Shown: one piece after another, positions 8,987-16,650 of the stretch | Numbering within the stretch: the first letter of the stretch is position 1 | Layout of the letters: every line of letters begins with the position of its first letter | Origin: ENR-C20 sp942493145 | GTDB taxonomy: Bacteria; Bacillota; Clostridia; Acetivibrionales; DTU013 | Length of the DNA stretch: 64,000 nucleotides | Direction: 5' to 3' | Assembly: GCA_942493145.1 (NCBI GenBank) | Contig: OW818679.1 | Coordinates: 1,860,001 to 1,924,000, forward strand | Made by a program: the position numbers and the translations under genes | Notes under the pieces: generated by a model | Databases searched by the model: none | Told to the model about the DNA's origin: nothing | What the model saw: only the letters and a program-made list of their open reading frames with translations

Positions 8987-10003
8987 TTACAACAGTATCC
9001 TTCCGACTGCCTTGGCTACAGGATCGATCTCCTTCATAATTTGACCGAACTTCTCCGGCCTCAGGGATTGCGGTCCATCGCTCATTGCATTGGGAGGGTC
9101 AAGATGGACTTCAATTATAAGTCCGTCGGCGCCTGCTGCGATTGCACCCTTAGAAAGCGCACCGACATATTTCCATGTACCGGCTGCATGACTGGGATCG
9201 ACTATGATAGGGAGGTGGGAGAGCTCCTTGACCACAGGAATCGCACTCAGATCCATGGTGTTCCTTGTGGCGGTCTCAAAGGTTCTGATGCCCCTTTCGC
9301 AAAGGATGACATCCTTATTGCCCTCAGCCATTATATATTCAGCTGCCATAAGCCATTCTTCAATGGTTGCGGCCAGGCCCCTCTTGAGAAGGATTGCTCT
9401 CCGGGTTTGTCCGACTTCCTTAAGAAGACGGAAATTCTGCATATTTCTTGCACCGATCTGGATTATATCCGCATAGGAAGCGACAAGCTCTACATCCCTA
9501 GTATCAACCACTTCAGTAACGATATTAAGTCCGGTGGCTTCACGCGCACTGGCCATTATCTTCAAGCCATCCTCTTCAAGACCCTGAAAGGAGTATGGCG
9601 AGGACCGCGGCTTGAAGGCGCCACCACGCAGGACTGTTGCACCTTGGGCTTTTACCTTCACAGCTGTTTCAATAAAGGATTCTTCACTTTCTATGGCACA
9701 GGGACCGGCCATTACGACAAGCTTATCTCCGCCGATTTTTACGTTACCCAGGTCTATGATGGAAGGAATCTGCTTTAATTCTTTGCTGGCGAGCTTGAAA
9801 GGTTTCATTATGGGAACAAGGTTTTCAACACCGGGCATCGATGTGATAGCTTGCGTATTCAGCATCCGCTTATCGCCTATGGCACCTATGACCGTCTTGA
9901 TCTCACCAAATATGGGATGGGTCTTGAAACCGAGGGCGGTCAGCTTTTTTTCAACATTGTCGATATCCTGCCTTGTTGCGTTTTGGCTCATAATAATAAT
10001 CAT
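8987..10003 (-). CDS. aroF: 3-deoxy-7-phosphoheptulonate (DAHP) synthase
   Basis: 338 aa. It condenses phosphoenolpyruvate and erythrose 4-phosphate, the first step of the shikimate pathway. The catalytic barrel includes GPCAIES and GGAFKPRSSPYSFQG. The N-terminal 70-80 residues form the small ferredoxin-like domain seen in the type I-beta class (as in Thermotoga), where it mediates inhibition by aromatic amino acids. The start follows GGAGGT 8 nt upstream. A T-box leader precedes the gene, so synthesis is also tied to tRNA charging. It feeds chorismate to the trp operon 2 kb away. Confidence 0.95.
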   Translation of the reverse strand: MIIIMSQNATRQDIDNVEKKLTALGFKTHPIFGEIKTVIGAIGDKRMLNTQAITSMPGVENLVPIMKPFKLASKELKQIPSIIDLGNVKIGGDKLVVMAGPCAIESEESFIETAVKVKAQGATVLRGGAFKPRSSPYSFQGLEEDGLKIMASAREATGLNIVTEVVDTRDVELVASYADIIQIGARNMQNFRLLKEVGQTRRAILLKRGLAATIEEWLMAAEYIMAEGNKDVILCERGIRTFETATRNTMDLSAIPVVKELSHLPIIVDPSHAAGTWKYVGALSKGAIAAGADGLIIEVHLDPPNAMSDGPQSLRPEKFGQIMKEIDPVAKAVGRILL

Positions 10004-10092
10004 AAATAATACCTCCAGTAATATACTTGCTTATAAATCTTCCAAATCTTCCGGGAAAACCGGCACTAATCCCATAAACCCGGTACTAAAAT

Positions 10093-10124
10093 AAAAAAAC
10101 TCCGTCTCACTATATGAGACGAAG
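10093..10124 (-). terminator. T-box-controlled terminator
   Basis: On the minus strand CTTCGTCTCA / TGAGACGGAG (one G-U pair) has a 5-nt loop and is followed by seven U residues. It lies just after the T-box core, where uncharged tRNA would favour the competing antiterminator. Confidence 0.88.
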
Positions 10125-10358
10125 AGCTATTCTTCGCGGTACCACTCAAATTGGTTTAAAACCCACTCAATAACGTACATTTGGATATATACGTCCTCCC
10201 TGGTAACGGCGGGAGTTCCGGCACGGCCTACTTCAAATTCAACCGGCTGCTCAAAGGGGAACTTCAAAAGGGAAACATCACCGGGCTTTCACTGACCCCG
10301 ATTCGCTTTGTATGTCCGATCCGTTTTACTTTTCCTTATCATTGCAGTTATTTATAAA
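10093..10358 (-). promoter_or_regulatory. T-box riboswitch leader of aroF
   Basis: Read on the minus strand, the gap before aroF contains the conserved T-box core GAGTGGTACCGCG (plus positions 10135-10147), the 14-nt element that binds the free acceptor end of uncharged tRNA. It is followed by a terminator. Upstream lies a region of stem I type, with a distal hairpin CGGGGTCAGTGAAAGCCCG and the usual TTTGAGC segment. The leader is about 265 nt from the promoter to the terminator. The specifier triplet is not resolved: by spacing from GAA the candidates are UCC or GUC, neither an aromatic codon. T-box identity is firm; amino-acid specificity is open. Confidence 0.9.
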
Positions 10359-10366
10359 TTTAGTTT

Positions 10367-10396
10367 ATAGTAGCACGCGGGCGCTTGTCTTGTCAA
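10367..10396 (-). promoter_or_regulatory. sigma-A-type promoter of the aroF leader
   Basis: On the minus strand TTGACA (10391-10396) and TACTAT (10367-10372) are 18 bp apart. A start of transcription near 10359 would give the T-box leader its full length. Confidence 0.65.
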
Positions 10397-10548
10397 GGAC
10401 GAAATGTTATCATGGGAATGTGGAAATAAACAGAAATTTGAATAAATCAACAGAAATATTGGTAAATAGGTATTATAAAAGTAGATTTATGGGGGAAAAA
10501 GTCAAGAAGGAAAAAAAATATTGTATATACATAGTTGGGAGGTAGCAA

Positions 10549-11016
10549 ATGAGTATACTGAAGTTGGTGGTATTCGGATTGGACAATCAGCTTTTTGGAG
10601 CGGATAGTTCGCAGGTGTTTCAGATAATACGGTATCAGGAGCTTACCAAATTACCCAGGATGCCTAAATTCATGGAAGGTATAATGGATTTCAGGGGAAA
10701 TGTCCTTCCTGTGGTCAGCTTAAGTAAAAGATTCGAACTGGGTGTCGCAAATGAAGTGACAGAAAAGTCCAAGATCCTGGTTGTCAGCATAGGGGACAAA
10801 TTTGCAGGCTTCATTGTGGATGATGTCAATGAAATACTGACTGTAGCAGAAGAGGATATTGAACCGGCACCGTTGATGATGATGGAGGAGACCTACACAT
10901 ATCTCAAGAATATCGCCAAAAAAGGGGATAAGCTGATTTCTATCATTGATATGGAAAAGATCCTCAATGACAAGGAAGTTAAAAAGCTGGATGTAAAGGC
11001 TGTAGCAAAGGAATGA
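10549..11016 (+). CDS. cheW: CheW-type chemotaxis coupling protein
   Basis: 155 aa covering one CheW (SH3-like) domain. Members link chemoreceptors to the CheA kinase at the membrane. Typical segments are MEGIMDFRGNVLPVVSL and FAGFIVDDVNEIL. The ATG follows GGGAGG. No cheA, cheY or receptor gene is near, so it stands alone between aroF and ychF. The 150 bp upstream are AT-rich, with no promoter I can name. A strong terminator follows. Confidence 0.93.
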   Translation: MSILKLVVFGLDNQLFGADSSQVFQIIRYQELTKLPRMPKFMEGIMDFRGNVLPVVSLSKRFELGVANEVTEKSKILVVSIGDKFAGFIVDDVNEILTVAEEDIEPAPLMMMEETYTYLKNIAKKGDKLISIIDMEKILNDKEVKKLDVKAVAKE

Positions 11017-11051
11017 GACATTGACAGGCAATAATGCTGACGAGAATTAAG

Positions 11052-11091
11052 AAGCCTGAATCAGGTAGAATTTCAATACCGATTCAGGCTT
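11052..11091. terminator. bidirectional terminator between cheW and ychF
   Basis: A perfect 11-bp stem AAGCCTGAATC / GATTCAGGCTT lies between two convergent genes and could end transcripts from both sides. Confidence 0.8.
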
Positions 11092-11140
11092 TATGTTATA
11101 GTTTCAAGCTCATGTCAAATATCATGATTGTATAATTGTA

Positions 11141-12235
11141 TCAAACATTGAAACGGAACAGAGTTACATCTCCGTCGTGCATGATGTATTCCTTTCCTTC
11201 TGAACGTACAAGCCCTTTTTCACGTGCGTTATTGTATGAACCGTTTTTCATAAGGTCGTCATAAGCAACGATTTCTGCTCTGATGAAACCTCTTTCAAAG
11301 TCACTGTGGATCTTACCGGCTGCCTGGGGAGCTTTTGTGCCCTTAATTATGGTCCATGCCCTGACCTCCTGAGGCCCGGCGGTAAGGAAGCTTATGAGTC
11401 CGAGAAGTTTATAGCTGGTTTTGATGAGCCTATCCAGACCTGATTCTTTAAGGCCTAGTTCCTGAAGGAAAACGAGTTTTTCGTCATCCTCAAGCTGGGC
11501 TATCTCTTCTTCAATTTTTGCACAAATGACCATTACCTCGGCATTTTCTGCCGCAGCGACGGATTTAAGCTCCTTAAGATAAGGATTGTCTGTCTCTGCA
11601 ACAAGATCGTTTTCCGACACGTTGGCGGCATATAGGACAGGCTTTGAGGTCAATAAAAACAGCTGGTCAACCATAGCCTGCTGCTCATGGTCCAGGCTCA
11701 TGGAGCGAACGGGGATGCCTTTTTCGAGGGTTTCCTTTATACTTTCGTAAAATTCCACCTCGGAAACGAATTTCTTATCGCCCGATTTTAAATTCTTGCG
11801 TGTTTTGTCTATTCTCTTTTCCAACATTTCCAGGTCTGCAAAAATCAACTCAAGGTTTATGGTCTCGACATCTCTTGCCGGTCCTATTGAACCATCGACA
11901 TGAACGATGTTTCCGTCCTCGAAGCAGCGGACTACATGGACTATGGCATCTACCTCACGGATATGGGAGAGGAATTTGTTGCCCAGACCTTCTCCACGTC
12001 CGGCACCTTTGACGAGGCCGGCTATATCCAGAAATTCTACTGTCGTAGGTGTTGTTTTTTCCGGATTGTACATCGCTGTCAGCTTGTCCAGCCTTTCATC
12101 GGGTACGGCTACGATACCGACATTGGGCTCTATTGTGCAAAACGGGTAATTTCCGCAATCCGCTCCCGCTTTGGTAATCGCATTGAAAAGTGTGCTTTTT
12201 CCTACATTGGGGAGTCCTACAATACCAAGTTTCAT
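11141..12235 (-). CDS. ychF: redox-regulated ATPase/GTPase YchF (Obg family)
   Basis: 364 aa, full length. The P-loop GLPNVGKST lies at residues 7-15. The C-terminal TGS-like domain contains VRAWTIIKGTKAPQAAG. The family associates with ribosomes and prefers ATP. It is highly conserved and needs no special neighbours. It is transcribed away from the trp operon, and the 378-bp divergent gap holds the trp promoter and leader. Confidence 0.96.
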   Translation of the reverse strand: MKLGIVGLPNVGKSTLFNAITKAGADCGNYPFCTIEPNVGIVAVPDERLDKLTAMYNPEKTTPTTVEFLDIAGLVKGAGRGEGLGNKFLSHIREVDAIVHVVRCFEDGNIVHVDGSIGPARDVETINLELIFADLEMLEKRIDKTRKNLKSGDKKFVSEVEFYESIKETLEKGIPVRSMSLDHEQQAMVDQLFLLTSKPVLYAANVSENDLVAETDNPYLKELKSVAAAENAEVMVICAKIEEEIAQLEDDEKLVFLQELGLKESGLDRLIKTSYKLLGLISFLTAGPQEVRAWTIIKGTKAPQAAGKIHSDFERGFIRAEIVAYDDLMKNGSYNNAREKGLVRSEGKEYIMHDGDVTLFRFNV

Positions 12236-12374
12236 TAATTGGTTTCCTTTCTGATATAAAGTGGTATTATGATTCGTATAATACCATGAGTACTATGACT
12301 GTCTGTTTTGATGATTAAGATTATATATTAACCGCATAGCCAATGCAATTATTTTTGCCTTTCAAATTTAGCTG

Positions 12375-12403
12375 TTGTATTATTGAAAGGTGCATGCTAT
12401 AAT
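12375..12403 (+). promoter_or_regulatory. promoter of the trp operon
   Basis: TTGTAT (12375-12380) and a perfect TATAAT (12398-12403) are 17 bp apart. Transcription would begin near 12410, giving a leader of about 200 nt. Confidence 0.75.
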
Positions 12404-12410
12404 ACTTTTA

Positions 12411-12430
12411 ATCATTTTATAGAAAATGAT
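12411..12430 (+). promoter_or_regulatory. 5' stem-loop of the trp leader
   Basis: A perfect 8-bp stem ATCATTTT / AAAATGAT with loop ATAG lies right at the predicted 5' end of the RNA, 17 nt before the first TAG triplet. The Bacillus subtilis trp leader has a 5' stem-loop in the same place that helps TRAP bind; the likeness is positional only. Confidence 0.6.
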
Positions 12431-12447
12431 ACTTAGTGCAACACATA

Positions 12448-12499
12448 TAGATGAGATTAGAAGAGATGAGATTTGATGAGAAGAGACGAGCGCAAAGAG
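12448..12499 (+). promoter_or_regulatory. probable TRAP-binding triplet array in the trp leader
   Basis: Starting at 12448 and stepping exactly 5 nt, the triplets read TAG, GAG, TAG, GAG, GAG, TTG, GAG, GAG, GAG: eight of nine fit (G/U)AG. One more GAG lies at 12497. (G/U)AG triplets separated by 2-3 nt are the known RNA target of TRAP, an 11-subunit ring that binds RNA when loaded with tryptophan. The array lies between the 5' stem-loop and the attenuator terminator, as in Bacillus. TRAP binding here is inference. Confidence 0.85.
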
Positions 12500-12517
12500 C
12501 ATAAATACGTCTGAGTG

Positions 12518-12542
12518 CCAGGTTTCTTAGCCTGGTTTTTTT
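12518..12542 (+). terminator. trp attenuator terminator
   Basis: CCAGGTT / AGCCTGG (one G-U pair) with loop TCTT is followed by seven T residues. It ends about 72 nt before the trpE start. A short pairing AGACG (12484-12488) with CGTCT (12508-12512) could be part of an antiterminator that TRAP would block; I could not complete that fold by eye. Confidence 0.88.
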
Positions 12543-12613
12543 GCCGGTATTTTTATAAGCCGGCGATATCATTTCTCGTTTCTTCCGTAAATATTCGGAA
12601 GGAGGAGTCAACA

Positions 12614-14098
12614 TTGTTTTATCCGGAGCTGGAGCAGGTAAGGAAGCTGTCAGAAGAATTCAATATAATACCGGTGTCGATGGAAGTATATGCAGACATG
12701 GAGACGCCTATAAGCATTTTCAAGAGGATGGAAGAGAGCAAATACTGTTTTTTGCTTGAAAGTGTTGAAGGCGGAGAAAAATGGGGCAGGTATTCTTTTA
12801 TTGGCAGAAACCCATTCATGATAGTCAAAGCAAGTGATAATGTGACAAATATAGAATACAGGGATGGCAGGAAATCATCTGTCACTGGAAACCCCGTATA
12901 TGCAATAAGAGAGCTTATGTCAGAATACAAGGGGGCTACTGTTGATGGTCTTCCAAGATTCAATGGAGGGGCTGTGGGCTTTTTTGGCTATGACACCGCC
13001 AGGTATTTTGAAGAACTTCCCAATGTACCGGAAGATGATGTCGGGCTACCAGAAATCCATTTCATGTTTGCAGATGAGATTATAGCTTTTGACCATTTCA
13101 GGCAGAAAATCCACATTATTGTCAACGTCCATACGGCTGGAAGTATCGAAAGGGCATACAACAGCGCATTGAACAGGATAAGGGAAATTTACCGTGAGAT
13201 AACCGGCTCAAGATGGAAGCTGGCTGCCGGCAATATCCCTCCTGAAAACAAACAGGCAAATCCGCTTAAAATAACGAGCAACATAACTAAAGAAGAATAC
13301 TGCAGAAACGTCGAAAAGGCCAAGGAATACATCAGGAACGGCGACATCTTCCAGGTGGTGCTTTCACAGAGACTTTGCGCCGAAACTGACAGCGATCCTT
13401 TAAGTGTCTACCGTGCACTGCGAATTATAAACCCTGGTCCTTATATGTACTATCTGAAGTTCGACAATTACACCATTGCAGGATCATCACCGGAAATGCT
13501 GGTGAGGGTTGAAGACAGGACGGTAGAGACCTGTCCCATAGCAGGAACACGGAAAAGGGGAATTAATGAAATTGAAGATGACCGACTGGAAAAAGAACTG
13601 ATGGAGGACGAGAAGGAAAGGGCTGAACATGTCATGCTGGTTGACCTGGGGAGGAATGACATTGGTAAGATATCAGAATTTGGTTCAGTTGAAATCCTTA
13701 ATTTCATGCATGTCGAAAAGTTTTCACATGTCATGCATATCGTAACAAGTGTCAAAGGACGTTTAAAAGAGGGGAAAACGGCATTTGACGCGCTCTCCGC
13801 CGTACTCCCGGCCGGCACACTCTCTGGAGCTCCCAAAATAAGGGCCATGGAGATAATCGATGAGCTGGAAAACGTCAAAAGGTGCCAATATGGCGGGGCA
13901 GTGGGTTATATGAGCTTCAACGGCAATTTGGACAGCTGCATCACCATAAGGACCATCGTATTCAAGGACGGAAAGGCATATATCCAGGCAGGCGGCGGAA
14001 TAGTAGCCGATTCAGTTCCGGAGCTGGAGTTCGAGGAATCCATGAACAAGGCCGGTGCAACGCTAAAAGCACTGGAAGAAGCCAGAAACGTTGTATAG
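12614..14098 (+). CDS. trpE: anthranilate synthase component I
   Basis: 494 aa. It makes anthranilate from chorismate with ammonia from TrpG, the first step of the tryptophan branch. The feedback-inhibition motif LLES lies near residue 50. The C-terminal chorismate-binding domain has AGSSPEMLVR, CPIAGTRKRG, LPAGTLSGAPK and GGAVGY. I choose the TTG at 12614 because GGAGGAG lies 6 nt upstream and the attenuator terminator sits inside the longer open frame. It is first gene of trpEGDCFBA and is controlled by the leader described above. Confidence 0.95.
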   Translation: MFYPELEQVRKLSEEFNIIPVSMEVYADMETPISIFKRMEESKYCFLLESVEGGEKWGRYSFIGRNPFMIVKASDNVTNIEYRDGRKSSVTGNPVYAIRELMSEYKGATVDGLPRFNGGAVGFFGYDTARYFEELPNVPEDDVGLPEIHFMFADEIIAFDHFRQKIHIIVNVHTAGSIERAYNSALNRIREIYREITGSRWKLAAGNIPPENKQANPLKITSNITKEEYCRNVEKAKEYIRNGDIFQVVLSQRLCAETDSDPLSVYRALRIINPGPYMYYLKFDNYTIAGSSPEMLVRVEDRTVETCPIAGTRKRGINEIEDDRLEKELMEDEKERAEHVMLVDLGRNDIGKISEFGSVEILNFMHVEKFSHVMHIVTSVKGRLKEGKTAFDALSAVLPAGTLSGAPKIRAMEIIDELENVKRCQYGGAVGYMSFNGNLDSCITIRTIVFKDGKAYIQAGGGIVADSVPELEFEESMNKAGATLKALEEARNVV

Positions 14099-14163
14099 CG
14101 GTCAGGATTTAAAATGTTGTAAAGAAGATCAACTGAAATTGTTGTTCAAAGGAGGATAAGCTG

Positions 14164-14736
14164 ATGATAATCATAATTGACAACTACGATTCGTTCACAT
14201 ACAACCTTTATCAGTATATAGGTGCATTGAACAGTGAAATAGAAGTACACAGGAATGACAGGATAACAATCGGGGAGATTGAGGCAAAAAAGCCTTCACA
14301 CATTGTAATATCACCGGGGCCTGGTTTTCCTGCATCAGCCGGTATATCAATACAGGTCGTCCGGGAATTGGGTAAGGTAATACCCGTACTGGGCGTTTGC
14401 CTGGGACATCAGGCCATTGGCGAGGCATTTGGCGGTAAGGTGGTACATGCAGAAAAATTGATGCACGGAAAGACCTCGGAAATAGACATAGACAGCAGAT
14501 GCAGGATATTTGAAGGGATGGAGGACAGGATTGCCGCCGCACGTTATCATTCATTGATAGTTGAGAGGAAATCCCTGCCCGATTCACTGGAAGTGACTGC
14601 GACATCAGACGAAGGCGAAATCATGGGCCTTAAGCATAAGGAATACCCAGTATACGGGATACAATTCCATCCGGAATCCATAATGACTCCCGATGGGATG
14701 ACGATACTCAGGAACTTTCTTGCTGTAAAGGCATGA
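14164..14736 (+). CDS. trpG: anthranilate synthase component II (glutamine amidotransferase)
   Basis: 190 aa, class I amidotransferase. It releases ammonia from glutamine for TrpE. The nucleophile Cys is in GVCLGHQ and the His-Glu pair in FHPES. The ATG follows AAAGGAGG. In Bacillus subtilis this gene lies in the folate operon; here it sits in the trp operon, so it may serve tryptophan only or also 4-aminobenzoate synthesis. The gap to trpD is filled by a second triplet array. Confidence 0.95.
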   Translation: MIIIIDNYDSFTYNLYQYIGALNSEIEVHRNDRITIGEIEAKKPSHIVISPGPGFPASAGISIQVVRELGKVIPVLGVCLGHQAIGEAFGGKVVHAEKLMHGKTSEIDIDSRCRIFEGMEDRIAAARYHSLIVERKSLPDSLEVTATSDEGEIMGLKHKEYPVYGIQFHPESIMTPDGMTILRNFLAVKA

Positions 14737-14737
14737 T

Positions 14738-14795
14738 TAGAAGAGCTGACAAGAGCTGATAAGAGATGAGAAGTGATGAGAAGAGAGGAGAAGAG
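14738..14795 (+). promoter_or_regulatory. second probable TRAP-binding array, over the trpD ribosome binding site
   Basis: Twelve registers at exact 5-nt steps from 14738 read TAG, GAG, GAC, GAG, GAT, GAG, GAG, GTG, GAG, GAG, GAG, GAG. Nine fit (G/U)AG and the other three differ by one base. The run begins one base after the trpG stop and ends two bases before the trpD ATG, so it contains the only Shine-Dalgarno sequence (GAGAGGAG). Bound TRAP would hide it, as known for trpG/pabA and trpP in Bacillus. Binding is inference; the pattern is plain. Confidence 0.85.
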
Positions 14796-14797
14796 CT

Positions 14798-15835
14798 ATG
14801 ATAAAGAAATATTTGAACAAATTGATTAATGGAGAAAATCTAAGCGAGGACGAAATTATAGCAGCCATGACATTTATCATGGAAGGCGAGGCTACACAGG
14901 CACAGATTGGGAGCTTCCTCACAGCATTAAGGGTAAAGGGCGAAACTGTGGAAGAGATAACAGGATGCGCAAGGGTTATGCGGGAAAAAGCCGAGGGTAT
15001 AAGGCCGAAGATGGATTACACAATTGATACCTGCGGAACAGGTGGAGATGGTGCGGGAACCATAAACGTTTCCACAGCAGCAGCAATAATTGCAGCCGCC
15101 GGTGGAGCGATCGTCGCAAAGCACGGAAACCGTGCGGCATCAAGCAAAAGCGGTAGCGCAGACGTGCTTGAAGAGCTTGGTGTGGATATCCAGCTGGATG
15201 CAGGCCAGGTTGAAGAATGTCTGGATAAAACGGGCATCGGTTTCATGTTCGCCCAGAACTTCCACAAATCTATGAAGCATGCAGCTGGCCCGAGAAGGGA
15301 GCTGGGCATCAGGACGGTTTTCAACATACTTGGTCCTCTGACAAACCCGGCATCAGCAAAAGGTCAGGTGCTTGGCGTTTATGATGAAAGACTTACGGAG
15401 GTATTAGCTGAAGTACTGAAAAAGCTAGGAACGGAAAGAGCTCTTGTAATACACGGGCATGACGGGCTGGACGAAATATCCACCACTGGTCCGACTAAAA
15501 TTTCCGAGCTCAGGGATGGAAAAATCAGCAGCTATTATCTGGACTCTGAAAAACTAGGCCTTGCAAGGGTTGAGCTAAAGGACATCAAAGGCGGAGATGC
15601 AAAGGCCAATGCTGAAATCATGAGAGATGTCTTTGCAGGGAAAAAAGGACCTGCAAGGGATATAATACTGGTAAACGCCGCTGCCGCACTTTATGTGGCA
15701 AAGCTGACAGAGAGCTTTGAAGAAGGTGTAAAAAGGGCTGGCGAATTGATTGACTCAGGGAAGGCGGCCGAAAAGCTCGCCCAACTGGTTGAAACGTCAA
15801 GGCTGTTAAGGTCGGGGAAAGAGGTAGCCGTATGA
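14798..15835 (+). CDS. trpD: anthranilate phosphoribosyltransferase
   Basis: 345 aa, full length. It transfers phosphoribose from PRPP to anthranilate. The glycine-rich PRPP loop is GTGGDGAGTINVSTA, with KHGNRAASSKSGSADVLE following. The last bases overlap the trpC start (ATGA), so trpC is translationally coupled. Hence hiding the trpD start would probably lower TrpC as well. Confidence 0.96.
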   Translation: MIKKYLNKLINGENLSEDEIIAAMTFIMEGEATQAQIGSFLTALRVKGETVEEITGCARVMREKAEGIRPKMDYTIDTCGTGGDGAGTINVSTAAAIIAAAGGAIVAKHGNRAASSKSGSADVLEELGVDIQLDAGQVEECLDKTGIGFMFAQNFHKSMKHAAGPRRELGIRTVFNILGPLTNPASAKGQVLGVYDERLTEVLAEVLKKLGTERALVIHGHDGLDEISTTGPTKISELRDGKISSYYLDSEKLGLARVELKDIKGGDAKANAEIMRDVFAGKKGPARDIILVNAAAALYVAKLTESFEEGVKRAGELIDSGKAAEKLAQLVETSRLLRSGKEVAV

Positions 15836-16617
15836 TACTTGAAAAGATTGTGGAGCGTAAGAAGCTGCAATTGAAGGAAGACATGTCCCATATAACAATA
15901 GAGAGCTGGAAAAACCGTGTCAAGGGACCGGGACTTCACAAACCGCTGGATTTCTTCGGGGCTGTTAAGAGAAATGGTGAAATATCCATTATTGCAGAAG
16001 TCAAAAAGGCATCTCCATCAAAAGGCGTGATCCGGGAGGAATTTGACCCGGTCGACATTGCACGACAATATAGCAAGGCTGGAGTCCAGGCTATATCGGT
16101 GCTTACCGAGAAGCATTTCTTCCAGGGCGATGACGAATACCTGAGGATGGTCAGACAGGTTGCGCCTGTACCGCTTTTGAGGAAAGACTTCATAATTGAT
16201 CTGTGGCAGGTATATCAATCCAGGGTTCTGGGAGCAGATGCCCTTCTTCTGATCGCATCAATCCTCCCTGAAGACCAGCTTAAGAAGCTTATCATCGTGT
16301 CCGGTATCCTGGGTATGCAAAGCCTTGTAGAGGTACACGATGAGAAGGAGCTTGAAAAGTCCCTGGAGGCCGGTGCCAGGATAATAGGCATAAACAACAG
16401 GAATTTGTCCACCTTCGAAGTGGATCTGGAAACTACGGCAAAGCTCATTGATAAAATACCACATGACCGTGCGGTAGTGAGTGAAAGCGGTATATCGACG
16501 GCGGCTGATATGAAGCTGATGAAGGAATTGGGTGTGGATGCCGTCCTGATTGGAGAAACTCTGATGAGGGCTTCGTCAATAAATGACAAGCTGGAAGAAC
16601 TGAGAAAGCTTGAGTAA
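15832..16617 (+). CDS. trpC: indole-3-glycerol phosphate synthase
   Basis: 261 aa TIM barrel that closes the indole ring. Typical motifs are VKKASPSKGVI, VLTEKHFFQG, LLRKDFIID, IGINNRNL and VSESGI. It overlaps trpD by 4 bp and is a separate protein from TrpF. Confidence 0.96.
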   Translation: MILEKIVERKKLQLKEDMSHITIESWKNRVKGPGLHKPLDFFGAVKRNGEISIIAEVKKASPSKGVIREEFDPVDIARQYSKAGVQAISVLTEKHFFQGDDEYLRMVRQVAPVPLLRKDFIIDLWQVYQSRVLGADALLLIASILPEDQLKKLIIVSGILGMQSLVEVHDEKELEKSLEAGARIIGINNRNLSTFEVDLETTAKLIDKIPHDRAVVSESGISTAADMKLMKELGVDAVLIGETLMRASSINDKLEELRKLE

Positions 16618-16650
16618 ATCGTCTTGAACGTTTTGATTGGGGTGGAGTGA

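Noticed and set aside
8975..9778. Open frame of 267 codons on the plus strand opposite aroF
   Set aside because: It lies wholly antisense to a clear DAHP synthase, has no ribosome binding site and no recognisable domain.
10312..10545. 77-codon plus-strand frame before cheW
   Set aside because: It overlaps the T-box leader and its promoter in antisense and has no ribosome binding site.
10397..10548. Promoter of cheW
   Set aside because: AT-rich sequence with TATTATA-like motifs, but no -35 box at acceptable spacing for sigma-A and no clear sigma-D pattern.
12515..12613. N-terminal extension of trpE
   Set aside because: The extension contains the attenuator terminator; GGAGGAG points to the TTG at 12614.
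14738..14795. CRISPR-like or simple-sequence repeat
   Set aside because: There are no repeat-spacer units; the period is 5 nt with fixed GAG/TAG triplets, which fits an RNA-protein target better.
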